Source: Chitinimonas viridis (lineage in GTDB: Bacteria; Pseudomonadota; Gammaproteobacteria; Burkholderiales; Chitinimonadaceae). Taken from it: a DNA stretch of 64,000 nt. Shown one piece after another: positions 1-8,561 of this stretch. Under the pieces are notes generated by a model. That model searched no databases. It was not told the DNA's origin and was given only the letters and a program-made list of their open reading frames with translations. Both the position numbers and the translations under genes were made by a program. The stretch spans positions 62,001 to 126,000 of the forward strand of contig NZ_JAUFPU010000018.1 in NCBI RefSeq assembly GCF_030409555.1, read 5' to 3'. How positions within the stretch are numbered: position 1 is the first letter of the stretch; the number at the start of each line of letters is the position of its first letter.

Positions 1-67
1 CGCCATGTTTGCACTACCTTGCTGGCGTTTTTTGTCAGCAGCTCGACATCACAGGAGGGCAGCCAAC

Positions 68-3000
68 ATGCTGCGTGGAATCGATATCTTGATCGTTGAG
101 GACAGCCCCACCCAGGCCGAGCAGTTGTGCGCCCTGCTGGAGGGCCACGGTTGCATGCCTCGCGTGTCCAACAATGGTGTAAAGGCGCTAGGCAAGGTCA
201 GCGAGCGGGTACCGGACATCATCATCAGCGACGTGGTCATGCCCATGATGGATGGCTACGAGCTGTGTCGCCGCCTCAAGGCCAATCCCGAGACCAGCCA
301 TATCCCCATCATTCTGGTCACCACCCTGTCCGACCCACGTGACGTGGTTCATGGCCTGGCCTGCGGGGCCGACAATTTCATCCTCAAGCCTTACGACGAG
401 AAATACCTGGTGTCACGCCTGCGCTACCTGCTGGCCAACAATGAGCTGCGCGGCCAGGACAGGGTATCCATGGGGGTGGAAGTAGTACTGGAGGGCGAGC
501 GCCATTTCATCACGGCGGCACGCCAGCAGATACTGGATCTGCTGATTTCGACCTATGAGCAGGGTGTCAGGCTCAACAGCCAGTTGCAGGCCAAGCATGT
601 GGAGCTGTCCGAGTCGCACAGCCTGCTGGACAGCCTGTTCCGCTTTTCCTCCGGCCTCAGCACCCCACAGACCGAGCAACAGTTGATCGATGCCTCGCTG
701 CTGTCGGTCAGCTGTTTTCCGCATAGCCAGGGTGCCTGGCTGCTGCTGGCAGATAACCAGGAGGGTACGCTGCGCTTTGCCGGCGCCAGCGGCCCGGTGG
801 ACATAGACCGCATCAACGCTGCGGCCAGCCAGGATTGCCCCTGCCAGCATGCCCTGCAGCATGATGGCCAGTTGACGGCCTTCAATGTGGGTAACTGCGG
901 TGTGTTGGCCCATGCCCGACGGCATGCCTGCGCCCCGCTGATGCTGGGCCATGAACTGGTGGGCATACTCAATGTGGTGCGCGACGACGGTGAGGACTGG
1001 CCGGAGCCCGAACTCAACACCCTGACGGCAGTAGGCCAGCAACTGGCCATCGCCCTGACCCGAGCGCGGGTGTTCGAGCGGCTGGAAAGCCTGGTGCAGG
1101 AGCGCACCAGCGCACTGCGGGTAGAGATGGCCGAACGCGAACGGGCCGAGATCGCCCTGCGGCACAGCGAAGCATTGATGCTCAAGGTACTGGAAACCCT
1201 GCCCATTGGCGTCTGGGTCACCGACAGGCTAGGCAGCGTGCTCTTGCACAATCCCGAGGCCATACGCATCTGGAGCGGTGCCGCCCCCTTCTCCCACGCA
1301 CCGCAAGTGCCGCCCGAAAACGAAGACCCCGCCGTGCAGCGCATACGCCAGACGCTGGCGCGGGTGCTGGCTGTCGGTGAGCTGATGCTCAACGAACCCA
1401 TAGACGTGCAGGCTCTGGATGGCGTCAAGCGCACCCTGCTCAATTCGGCAGTGCCCCTGACCGATGAACGTAACCGTATCCAGGGCGCCATCGTGGTGCA
1501 GCAGGACATCACCGCTCAGCAGGTGATAGACCTGGAGCTGCGGGTACGCGACCGCGCCATTGAATCCAGCGTCAACGCGGTCGTCATTACCGACAACCGG
1601 CAGGCTCACAATCCCATCATCTACGTCAACCAGGCCTTTGAGCGGATTACCGGTTACAAGCGCGAGGCAGTGATGGGCCGCAACTGTCGTTTCCTGCAGG
1701 GTGAGGACAATGATCAGGTGGCACTCTCGGCCATACGACTGGCACTACTGCAAGGTACCGAGGGCAAGGCGCTGCTGCGCAACTACCGCAGGGACGGCAC
1801 CATGTTCTGGAACGAGCTGCGGGTGGCGCCCACCTTCGATAGCCAGGGCAATATCAGCCACTACGTGGGGGTGCTCAACGATGTCACCGATGCCAAACGC
1901 TACCAGGATGAGCTGGAGCACCAGGCTAATTTCGACACCCTCACCACGCTGCCCAACCGCAACCTGCTGATGGACCGCATACGCCAGGCCATCGTCCAGG
2001 CGAACCGCCACAACGCGCGCTTCGCCCTGGCCTTCATGGACCTGGACAACTTCAAGTACGTCAACGACAGCCTGGGGCATTCAGTAGGCGATCAGTTGCT
2101 GGTGGAAGTCGCCAAACGGATAAATGACTGCGTACGTGAGTACGATACGGTGGCCCGCCTGGGGGGTGATGAGTTCGTGCTGCTGCTGCCCGAAACCCGC
2201 AGCGATCACGAGGTGGAAGTCACCCTCAAGCGCATGAGCGCTCAACTGGCCCTACCCATCAAGCTGGCCAATGAGGTGGAGCTCTATGTCTCCAGCAGCA
2301 TGGGCTATTGCTTCTACCCCTCCGATGGCAGCGATGTGGACGAGTTGCTGCGCAATGCCGATACCGCCATGTACAAGGCCAAAGAACAGGGCAAGAGCCA
2401 GATCAGCCGGTTCGAGCTGACCATGAACGACACCGTGCAGAAGCGTGTGGCACTGGAGCGTGATCTGCGCCATGCCATCAGCCATGGCGAACTGGAGATG
2501 TTCTACCAGCCACAGCTTGATCTGCGGGCTGGCGCACTGTGCGGTTTCGAGGCGCTGATACGCTGGCGCATGGCCGATGGCCGCATTATCTCTCCGCTGG
2601 ACTTCATCCCGGTGGCCGAGGAGTCCGGCCTGATACGCGATGTGGATCGCTATGTGATCAACTGTGTGTTCCAGCAGGTGGCCGCCTGGCTGGCAGCGGG
2701 TTACGACCCTGGCGAGGTGGCCATCAACATCTCCACCTACAGCCTGCAGGAGCACGATATCGTCGCCTACATCAGCGACACGCTCAACCGCCACCAGGTA
2801 CCGGCCGCCCGCTTCAAGCTGGAGGTCACCGAAGGCCTGCTGATGAAGAACGTGGACACGGCGCAGCGCATCATGAACGATCTCAAGGCGGTGGGGCTCA
2901 AGTGGTCCATCGATGATTTCGGCACCGGTTACTCGGCCCTCAGCTATCTGCGCAAGTATCCATTCGACCAGCTCAAGATAGATCGCAGCTTTGTCGAGGA

Positions 3001-3646
3001 TGTCCACCTCAACCTGGAAAACGCCTCCGTCACCCGCGCCATCATCAGCATGGCGCATTCGCTGGGCATCGCCGTCATTGCCGAGGGCGTCGAGACGGCA
3101 GAGCAGCTGGGATTTCTGCTGCAGGCTGGCTGCAGCCAGATACAGGGCTACTATTATTCGCCCCCCTTGCCCGCCAGCAGTTGCGTGCAGTTGCTGGCAG
3201 ATGACGGTGTGCTGTCACTGCCCGCCATCAGCATCAAACGCAATCAGCGCACCTTGCTGGTGGTGGACAGCACACCCGCCATACACACCTATCTGCTGCG
3301 CGACCTGCACCGCGAGGGCTACCACATACTGAACGTGGACTGCCCTGCCGATGCCTTCAAGATCCTGGCCATCAACCAGGTAGGCGTGGTGCTGGCCGAC
3401 CAGCGCCAACCCGGCATCAGCGGTGCCGATTTCCTGCGCCAGGTGAAAACCCTGCATCCCGATACGGTACGCATCGCCATGAGCAGCTACACCGACGTGG
3501 ACTCCATCCTGAAGGCCATCAACGAAGGCGCCATCTTCCGCTTCATCACCAAGCCCTGGCAGCCACAAGAGCTGAAGGAGCAGCTGCGCGAGGCCTTCAA
3601 GCAGTACGAGTTAAGGCGGTATGGCGAAGTTGCCCAGTTCGATTGA
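68..3646 (+). CDS. REC-GAF-PAS-LOV-GGDEF-EAL-REC sensor, c-di-GMP turnover
   Basis: A 1192-residue cytoplasmic signalling protein with no membrane segment. Domains in order: receiver (about 5-125, phospho-acceptor Asp55 in SDVVMP, Lys in LKPY), GAF (about 190-335), a coiled stretch, PAS (about 370-495), a LOV-type PAS (about 499-615) with the photoactive-cysteine motif GRNCRFLQG (Cys540), GGDEF (620-785, intact GGDEF at 699-703 and an RxxD inhibitory site as REYD five residues earlier), EAL (from about 800, EAL at 828-830, DDFGTGYS and LKIDR present) and a second receiver (1065-1190, Asp1111). By family rules both catalytic domains should be competent to make and break c-di-GMP, with blue light and phosphorylation as inputs; that is inference. 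The ATG at 68 was chosen because AGGAGGG lies at 53-59; an upstream in-frame ATG at 5 has no such site. Oddity: Leu603 sits where LOV domains usually carry a flavin-contacting Gln. Confidence 0.93.
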   Translation: MLRGIDILIVEDSPTQAEQLCALLEGHGCMPRVSNNGVKALGKVSERVPDIIISDVVMPMMDGYELCRRLKANPETSHIPIILVTTLSDPRDVVHGLACGADNFILKPYDEKYLVSRLRYLLANNELRGQDRVSMGVEVVLEGERHFITAARQQILDLLISTYEQGVRLNSQLQAKHVELSESHSLLDSLFRFSSGLSTPQTEQQLIDASLLSVSCFPHSQGAWLLLADNQEGTLRFAGASGPVDIDRINAAASQDCPCQHALQHDGQLTAFNVGNCGVLAHARRHACAPLMLGHELVGILNVVRDDGEDWPEPELNTLTAVGQQLAIALTRARVFERLESLVQERTSALRVEMAERERAEIALRHSEALMLKVLETLPIGVWVTDRLGSVLLHNPEAIRIWSGAAPFSHAPQVPPENEDPAVQRIRQTLARVLAVGELMLNEPIDVQALDGVKRTLLNSAVPLTDERNRIQGAIVVQQDITAQQVIDLELRVRDRAIESSVNAVVITDNRQAHNPIIYVNQAFERITGYKREAVMGRNCRFLQGEDNDQVALSAIRLALLQGTEGKALLRNYRRDGTMFWNELRVAPTFDSQGNISHYVGVLNDVTDAKRYQDELEHQANFDTLTTLPNRNLLMDRIRQAIVQANRHNARFALAFMDLDNFKYVNDSLGHSVGDQLLVEVAKRINDCVREYDTVARLGGDEFVLLLPETRSDHEVEVTLKRMSAQLALPIKLANEVELYVSSSMGYCFYPSDGSDVDELLRNADTAMYKAKEQGKSQISRFELTMNDTVQKRVALERDLRHAISHGELEMFYQPQLDLRAGALCGFEALIRWRMADGRIISPLDFIPVAEESGLIRDVDRYVINCVFQQVAAWLAAGYDPGEVAINISTYSLQEHDIVAYISDTLNRHQVPAARFKLEVTEGLLMKNVDTAQRIMNDLKAVGLKWSIDDFGTGYSALSYLRKYPFDQLKIDRSFVEDVHLNLENASVTRAIISMAHSLGIAVIAEGVETAEQLGFLLQAGCSQIQGYYYSPPLPASSCVQLLADDGVLSLPAISIKRNQRTLLVVDSTPAIHTYLLRDLHREGYHILNVDCPADAFKILAINQVGVVLADQRQPGISGADFLRQVKTLHPDTVRIAMSSYTDVDSILKAINEGAIFRFITKPWQPQELKEQLREAFKQYELRRYGEVAQFD

Positions 3647-3674
3647 AGCGGGCCAGGCAGGCAAAGGGGCCGGG

Positions 3675-3998
3675 CTATCCGCCCCAGCCAAAACGTTTCA
3701 GGTCTATCCGGCCGTTTGCGGCAAAGGCAACGCCCTCGCCCTGCAGCATCACCCGCTGCAGGTCGTCCGAGCCATCCAGCCCACGCGGGCTGATCCTGCC
3801 CTCACCGTTCACCACCCGCCACCAGGGCAGGTCCAAGCCAGCCGGTACCTGCTTGAGCGCCATGCCAACATGGCGGGCATGGCGTGGCAGGCCGGCACGC
3901 TTGGCCACCGCGCCATAGCTCATCACCCAGCCCTCGGGTATGCCGGCAATCACCGCATAGAAAGCCGCATGCTGCGGATTGTTTGCCATCCTGCCCAT
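3675..3998 (-). CDS. Alkyltransferase-like (ATL) DNA-binding protein
   Basis: A 107-residue protein of the O6-alkylguanine-DNA alkyltransferase C-terminal fold. The active-site motif PCHRV of true MGMT is replaced by PWWRVVN (residues 58-64), so the acceptor Cys is Trp59 and the next His is Trp60. Known ATL proteins such as E. coli YbaZ also carry Trp at the Cys position, bind O6-alkylguanine without repairing it, and feed lesions to nucleotide excision repair; that role is inferred here. The start at 3998 overlaps the stop of the upstream cupin gene (TGATG), suggesting translational coupling; ATG 3989 is an alternative with poorer spacing. Confidence 0.85.
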   Translation of the reverse strand: MGRMANNPQHAAFYAVIAGIPEGWVMSYGAVAKRAGLPRHARHVGMALKQVPAGLDLPWWRVVNGEGRISPRGLDGSDDLQRVMLQGEGVAFAANGRIDLKRFGWGG

Positions 3999-4327
3999 CA
4001 ATCCACGATAAACAACTTGGCCCCGACAGGCGTGCTGGAGCGGTGGGGCTCCGCGCCATCGGCCACCTGGTAGCTCATCCCTGCACGCAGCAGAAACTGC
4101 CGGCCATCCTTCAGCTCGGTATGCAGAGCGCCCTCCAGGCAGAGCAGGAAATGCCCCTTCTCGCACCAATGGTCGGCCAGGTAGCCAGGGCTGTACTCCA
4201 CCATGCGCAGCCGCACCTCGCCAAACTGCTGGGTACGCCAGGTAGCCATCCCGGTCACGCCAGGGTGTTCAGTCACGGCAAGCTGCGACCAATCCGTTGT
4301 ACAAAAAGGCAGGTTCGCAATCTGCAT
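3998..4327 (-). CDS. Small cupin-fold protein with DHWC motif
   Basis: A 109-residue single-domain protein with the cupin-like run ADHWCEKGHFLLCLEG, seen in small proteins annotated as DHCW-motif cupins. No enzyme activity is established for these as far as I know; the His residues could bind a metal. The ATG at 4327 is preceded by AAGGAG with six-base spacing; an in-frame TTG two codons earlier overlaps that site and was not used. It lies 30 bases downstream of ilvD on the same strand and overlaps the ATL gene that follows, so the three may be co-transcribed. Confidence 0.8.
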   Translation of the reverse strand: MQIANLPFCTTDWSQLAVTEHPGVTGMATWRTQQFGEVRLRMVEYSPGYLADHWCEKGHFLLCLEGALHTELKDGRQFLLRAGMSYQVADGAEPHRSSTPVGAKLFIVD

Positions 4328-4357
4328 GGTCAACTCCTTGGCGGTTCGGGGGGCGGT

Positions 4358-6214
4358 CTACCTGCGTTCTATCTGGCTTACATCACGCACTGCACCGGTA
4401 TCGGCACTGGTGGTCATGGCGGCATAGGCCCGCAGTGCCGCACTGACCAGGCGGTCGCGGTTCACCGGCTTCCAGGCCTGTACGCCGCGGGCCTCCATCG
4501 CCACCCGGCGCCGCGCCAGCTCCTCGTCAGCCACCGCCAGATGGATGCGGCGATTGGGGATATCGATCTCTATGGTATCGCCTTCCTCAGCAAGGCCTAT
4601 CACCCCACCCTCGGCCGCTTCGGGAGACACATGGCCTATGCTCAGACCCGATGTGCCGCCCGAAAAGCGACCATCGGTCAGCAGCGCGCAGTCCTTGCCC
4701 AGCCCCTTGGATTTCAGGTAGCTGGTGGGGTAGAGCATCTCCTGCATGCCAGGGCCGCCCTTGGGGCCTTCGTAACGTATCAGCACCAGGTCGCCCGCCA
4801 CGATGCTATCGGCCAGGATGGCCGCCACGGCGGCATCCTGGCTCTCGAAGATACGCACCCTGCCGGTAAACTTGAGGATGCTGTCGTCTACCCCGGCCGT
4901 CTTCACGATGCAGCCGCGTTCGGCGATATTGCCGTACAGCACGGCCAGGCCGCCATCCTGCGAATAGGCATGCTGGCGGGAGCGTATGCAGCCGCCCTCA
5001 CGGTCCAGGTCCAGCTCCGGGTAGCGCATCGATTGCGAGAAGGCGATGGTGGTCGGCACGCCACCGGGCGCTGCGCGGTAGAAACGGTGCACGTCGGAAT
5101 CGGCGGGCTGCTGCATTACGTCCCAGGCTTGCAGCGCAGCCGCCATGGTGGGCGCATGCACGGTGGGCACCTCGCGGTTGATCAGTCCGGCCCTATCCAG
5201 CTCGGCCAGGATGGCTACCACGCCACCGGCACGGTGCACATCTTCCATATGGTATTTCTGGGTAGCCGGTGCCACCTTGGCCAGACAGGGCACCCGGCGC
5301 GAAATCCGGTCTATGTCGGCCATCTTGAAGTCCACCCCGGCTTCGCTAGCGGCAGCCAGCAGATGCAGCACGGTATTGGTGGAGCCGCCCATGGCCACGT
5401 CCAGGCTCATGGCATTCTCAAACGCCGCGTAGGTGGCAATATTGCGCGGCAGCACGCTGGCGTCGTCGCCTTCGTAGTAGCGCTTGGCCAGTTCCACGAT
5501 CAGCCGGCCGGCCTTGAGGAACAGCTCCTTGCGATCGGCGTGGGTCGCCAGGGTGGAACCATTGCCAGGCAAGGACAAACCCAGCGCCTCGGTCAGGCAG
5601 TTCATGGAATTGGCGGTAAACATGCCGGAACACGAGCCGCAGGTAGGGCAGGCGCTACGCTCAACCGCATCAACCTGCTCATCACTGACCTGGTCATTGG
5701 CGGCTTCCACCATGGCGTCCACCAGATCCAGCTTGCGTTCACTGCCACGCCAGTTGACCTTGCCGGCCTCCATCGGCCCGCCCGAGACGAACACCACCGG
5801 AATATTCAGGCGCAAGGCGGCCATCAGCATGCCGGGCGTGATCTTGTCGCAGTTGGAAATGCACACCAGCGCATCGGCACAGTGTGCGTTGACCATGTAC
5901 TCCACCGAGTCGGCGATTAGCTCGCGGCTGGGCAAGGAATACAGCATGCCGCCGTGGCCCATGGCGATGCCGTCATCCACGGCGATGGTATTGAACTCCT
6001 TGGCCACCCCGCCTGCCCGCTCTATCTCGCGGGCTACCAGTTGCCCCAGGTTCTGCAGGTGCACATGGCCGGGTACAAACTGGGTAAAGCTGTTGGAAAT
6101 GGCAATGATGGGCTTGTCGAAATCGCCATCCTTCATGCCGGTGGCTCGCCACAGGGCGCGCGCGCCGGCCATGTTGCGGCCGTGAGTGGTGGTACGGGAA
6201 CGATAAGTGGGCAT
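4358..6214 (-). CDS. ilvD: Dihydroxy-acid dehydratase IlvD
   Basis: A 618-residue enzyme of valine, isoleucine and pantothenate synthesis that dehydrates 2,3-dihydroxy acids to 2-oxo acids in the cytoplasm using an iron-sulfur cluster. Typical features are present: the N-terminal [19 protein letters not shown], the cluster-region Cys motifs [11 protein letters not shown] and [11 protein letters not shown], and the C-terminal [14 protein letters not shown]. Length matches the enterobacterial long form (about 616). The start ATG at 6214 follows AAGGA at good spacing. It stands alone with no other ilv gene nearby, and no leader peptide rich in branched-chain codons was seen upstream. Confidence 0.97.
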   Translation of the reverse strand: MPTYRSRTTTHGRNMAGARALWRATGMKDGDFDKPIIAISNSFTQFVPGHVHLQNLGQLVAREIERAGGVAKEFNTIAVDDGIAMGHGGMLYSLPSRELIADSVEYMVNAHCADALVCISNCDKITPGMLMAALRLNIPVVFVSGGPMEAGKVNWRGSERKLDLVDAMVEAANDQVSDEQVDAVERSACPTCGSCSGMFTANSMNCLTEALGLSLPGNGSTLATHADRKELFLKAGRLIVELAKRYYEGDDASVLPRNIATYAAFENAMSLDVAMGGSTNTVLHLLAAASEAGVDFKMADIDRISRRVPCLAKVAPATQKYHMEDVHRAGGVVAILAELDRAGLINREVPTVHAPTMAAALQAWDVMQQPADSDVHRFYRAAPGGVPTTIAFSQSMRYPELDLDREGGCIRSRQHAYSQDGGLAVLYGNIAERGCIVKTAGVDDSILKFTGRVRIFESQDAAVAAILADSIVAGDLVLIRYEGPKGGPGMQEMLYPTSYLKSKGLGKDCALLTDGRFSGGTSGLSIGHVSPEAAEGGVIGLAEEGDTIEIDIPNRRIHLAVADEELARRRVAMEARGVQAWKPVNRDRLVSAALRAYAAMTTSADTGAVRDVSQIERR

Positions 6215-6689
6215 GCTGCTAAATCCTTGGCACGGTCAGGCGCGCCTCATCAATGGGAACGGATCGACAGCCCGGTGGTACGGGTGGAAACGGGGGCGCG
6301 GGGAAGCGGGTGGTGGGCCTGCAGGGCGCGACCCTGCGCCGGCGATGGCGGGCGCTACGTTTCAGGTCTCAGGCGGATGATTGTAGCCTGAAAGAGGGGT
6401 AAAAGGGGCGCCTGCAGCAGCCGTGCGCACCCGGCACGGCACGGTGCCGGCGGATTGCCTCGGTGCAGCATATGACTGATATGCAAGAAGAAATTACGCA
6501 CGCGCAAGCCCCCCGCAGCAGCAATGCGCCCGCCACTACTGGGGGCCAAGCAGCGCTGCCCAGGCCATACGGTTACCGCCCAGGCAAAACCCCTGCCGGC
6601 AAGCCGTGGCAGGGAACCAAGCGGGCTGGCAAGTATCATGCAGACATGCCGGCTATAATGCCGGCCTTTCCCGCATAACTGAGCGCACC
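6215..6689. other. Intergenic region between divergent ilvD and lgt
   Basis: About 475 bases without a supportable gene. It must hold the ilvD promoter (minus strand) and the lgt promoter (plus strand). Short open frames here have no ribosome site or recognisable protein. A clear -10-like TATAAT lies near the right end; no riboswitch or attenuator fold was recognised. Confidence 0.6.
6648..6665 (+). promoter_or_regulatory. Palindrome-embedded -10 element before lgt
   Basis: A perfect TATAAT at 6654-6659 is flanked on both sides by GCCGGC, making an 18-base inverted repeat 25 bases before the lgt ATG. No good -35 hexamer is seen at 16-18 bases, so promoter activity is inferred from the -10 alone. 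Confidence 0.45.
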
Positions 6690-7538
6690 ATGCTGACTCA
6701 TCCGCAAATCGACGCGGTCGCCATTCATCTCGGCCCCCTTTCCATACGCTGGTACGGGCTTATGTACCTGGTTGGTTTTGTGTTCTTCCTGTGGCTGGGG
6801 CACCGCCGCATCAAGCGCAACCCACATAGCGGCTGGACCACCACACAGCTGGACGACCTGCTGTTCTACGGTGTGCTGGGCGTGATACTGGGTGGTCGGC
6901 TCGGTTATGTGCTGTTCTACAAGCCCGCCTTCTACCTGGCCAACCCACTCGATGTGCTGAAGATATGGGAGGGCGGCATGGCCTTCCATGGCGGCTTCCT
7001 GGGCGTGCTGGTCGCCATGTGGCTGTTCGGCCGCAAGACCGGCCGCAGCTTCTTTGAAGTGACTGACTTCATCGCCCCGCTGGTGCCGCTGGGCTTGGCC
7101 GCAGGCCGCCTGGGCAATTTCATCAATGGCGAGCTGTGGGGCCGCGTCACCAGCCCTGATGCGCCTTGGGCCATGCTGTTCCCCACCGCCCAGCAGGCCG
7201 ATCTCAAGGCTGCCCAATTCAACCCGGCCTACAATGCCATGCTGCAGGCCTACGGTGCACTGCCCCGCCACGCCTCCCAACTCTACCAGTTTGTGCTGGA
7301 AGGCTTGCTGCTGTTCGTCGTGCTGTGGGTCTTCTCCGGCAAGCCACGCCGTACCGGCCAGGTGTCGGCCGTCTTCCTGCTGGGCTATGGTCTCTGCCGC
7401 TTTGTTGCCGAATTCGCCCGCGAACCCGATGACTTCCTGGGCATCCTTACCTTCGGTTTCAGCATGGGCCAGTGGCTGAGCCTGCCCATGATATTGGCCG
7501 GTGCCGCCCTGTGGTACACCAGCAGCAAGCAACGCTGA
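6690..7538 (+). CDS. lgt: Phosphatidylglycerol-prolipoprotein diacylglyceryl transferase
   Basis: A 282-residue inner-membrane enzyme that transfers diacylglycerol from phosphatidylglycerol to the lipobox Cys of prolipoproteins, the first step of lipoprotein maturation. The Lgt signature [14 protein letters not shown] is present, with the expected HGG motif (MAFHGGFLG) and about seven hydrophobic segments. Start ATG 6690 begins with [19 protein letters not shown], the usual Lgt N-terminus; longer in-frame extensions run through the promoter region and were rejected. Its TGA overlaps the ATG of coq7. Confidence 0.97.
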   Translation: MLTHPQIDAVAIHLGPLSIRWYGLMYLVGFVFFLWLGHRRIKRNPHSGWTTTQLDDLLFYGVLGVILGGRLGYVLFYKPAFYLANPLDVLKIWEGGMAFHGGFLGVLVAMWLFGRKTGRSFFEVTDFIAPLVPLGLAAGRLGNFINGELWGRVTSPDAPWAMLFPTAQQADLKAAQFNPAYNAMLQAYGALPRHASQLYQFVLEGLLLFVVLWVFSGKPRRTGQVSAVFLLGYGLCRFVAEFAREPDDFLGILTFGFSMGQWLSLPMILAGAALWYTSSKQR

Positions 7539-8056
7539 TGCGCTTGACGCTGGGTGACCGGATACTCAAGGTCAACCACGCTGGCGAGCACGGTGCAGTC
7601 CATATCTATGCGGGCCAGCGTTTGCTGGCCCGTTTTACTGCGCCGGCAGCCTGTGCCGGACTGGCAGACAAGCAGGCACATGAAACCCGGCATCGCGCCA
7701 TTTTTGCGGCTGAGCTGGCCAGGCGCGCAGTGCCTCGCTGCCGCAGTTACTGGCTATGCGCGATGGGTGGCTACTTCCTGGGCATCTGCACTGGCTTGCT
7801 GGGCGTGCAGGCTATTACCGCCACCACGGTAGCCGTGGAGCGGGTCGTTCTGGTGCATCTGCAACAGCAGCTACAGACGCTGCAAGGGCGGGATAGCGCC
7901 GCCACAGAGACCATAGAAGCGATCCTGGCCGACGAACAAGCCCATCACGATGATGCGGCAGCCCAGCTCAAGCCAGGTCAGTTCTGGCCCCGTCTGCTGG
8001 ACCCGTTGGTCGCTGGCGCGACCTCGGCCGTCATCTGGCTGGGCATGCGCTTTTGA
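7538..8056 (+). CDS. coq7: Coq7-type demethoxyubiquinone hydroxylase
   Basis: A 172-residue di-iron monooxygenase-like protein that would hydroxylate 2-polyprenyl-3-methyl-6-methoxy-1,4-benzoquinone in ubiquinone synthesis. The di-iron ligand pattern of the family is intact: Glu17 (NHAGEHGA), Glu49 with His52 (ETRH), Glu101 and Glu133 with His136 (EQAH). Its ATG overlaps the lgt stop (TGATG), implying coupled translation although the two functions are unrelated. Bacteria use either Coq7 or UbiF for this step; the Coq7 form is common in betaproteobacteria. Confidence 0.93.
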   Translation: MRLTLGDRILKVNHAGEHGAVHIYAGQRLLARFTAPAACAGLADKQAHETRHRAIFAAELARRAVPRCRSYWLCAMGGYFLGICTGLLGVQAITATTVAVERVVLVHLQQQLQTLQGRDSAATETIEAILADEQAHHDDAAAQLKPGQFWPRLLDPLVAGATSAVIWLGMRF

Positions 8057-8073
8057 ACACCAGGGAAGGTTGA

Positions 8074-8502
8074 ATGGATATCCAATTGCGCGACCACTGC
8101 GACCAGCTCGGCACTGCTGAGCTGGAGGCCCTGTTTGCCGCCGCCGGCCTGGGTGGGCGCAAGGGCGACAAGATACGGCGGGCATTTCTCAACAGCCAGC
8201 TGGTTTGCCTGGCCTATGCTGGCGGGCATCTGGTTGGCGCCAGCCGAGCACTTACCGACGGCGAATACCACGGCTTTATTTATGATGTCGCCGTCCATCC
8301 CGACTACCAGGGCCGTGGTCTGGGCCAGCGGCTGATGCAATCGCTGCTGGACCGCCTGCCGGTGTACCGTGTCATGCTGATTGCCGACCAGGACGTGCAG
8401 GGCTTCTATCGTACCCTGGGCTTCGACAAGCACGGCGATGCCATGGCCAGGTTTGACAGGGACAGGCTATACGACCTCGCCACCACCGAACATCAAGCGT
8501 GA
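8074..8502 (+). CDS. GNAT-family N-acetyltransferase
   Basis: A 142-residue single GNAT domain. The acetyl-CoA-binding motif A is clear: VHPDYQGRGLGQRLM (about 73-87), and the C-terminal FYRTLGFDKHGDAMARF is typical of the family. The substrate cannot be told from the sequence. The ATG at 8074 follows AGGGAAGG. It sits 17 bases after coq7 and is probably in the same transcript. Confidence 0.88.
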   Translation: MDIQLRDHCDQLGTAELEALFAAAGLGGRKGDKIRRAFLNSQLVCLAYAGGHLVGASRALTDGEYHGFIYDVAVHPDYQGRGLGQRLMQSLLDRLPVYRVMLIADQDVQGFYRTLGFDKHGDAMARFDRDRLYDLATTEHQA

Positions 8503-8522
8503 GCCGGTAGGCGATACCGGCT
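8502..8522. terminator. Possible hairpin between convergent genes
   Basis: A perfect 8-bp inverted repeat (AGCCGGTA / TACCGGCT, 5-base loop) follows the acetyltransferase stop. There is no T-tract on either side, so intrinsic termination is only possible, not shown. Confidence 0.3.
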
Positions 8523-8561
8523 GAAGCGATCCGGCGCCGCCCAGGCCCATGACCACCAAGT

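Noticed and set aside
3884-5920. A 678-codon plus-strand frame across the ATL, cupin and ilvD genes
   Set aside because: It spans three real minus-strand genes and has His/Gly/Gln-rich composition typical of an antisense shadow.
6215-6400. Possible attenuator or riboswitch before ilvD
   Set aside because: No leader peptide with Ile/Val/Leu runs and no known riboswitch core could be found by eye.
6463-6678. A 71-codon frame upstream of lgt
   Set aside because: No ribosome site, no conserved look, and it runs into the promoter palindrome.
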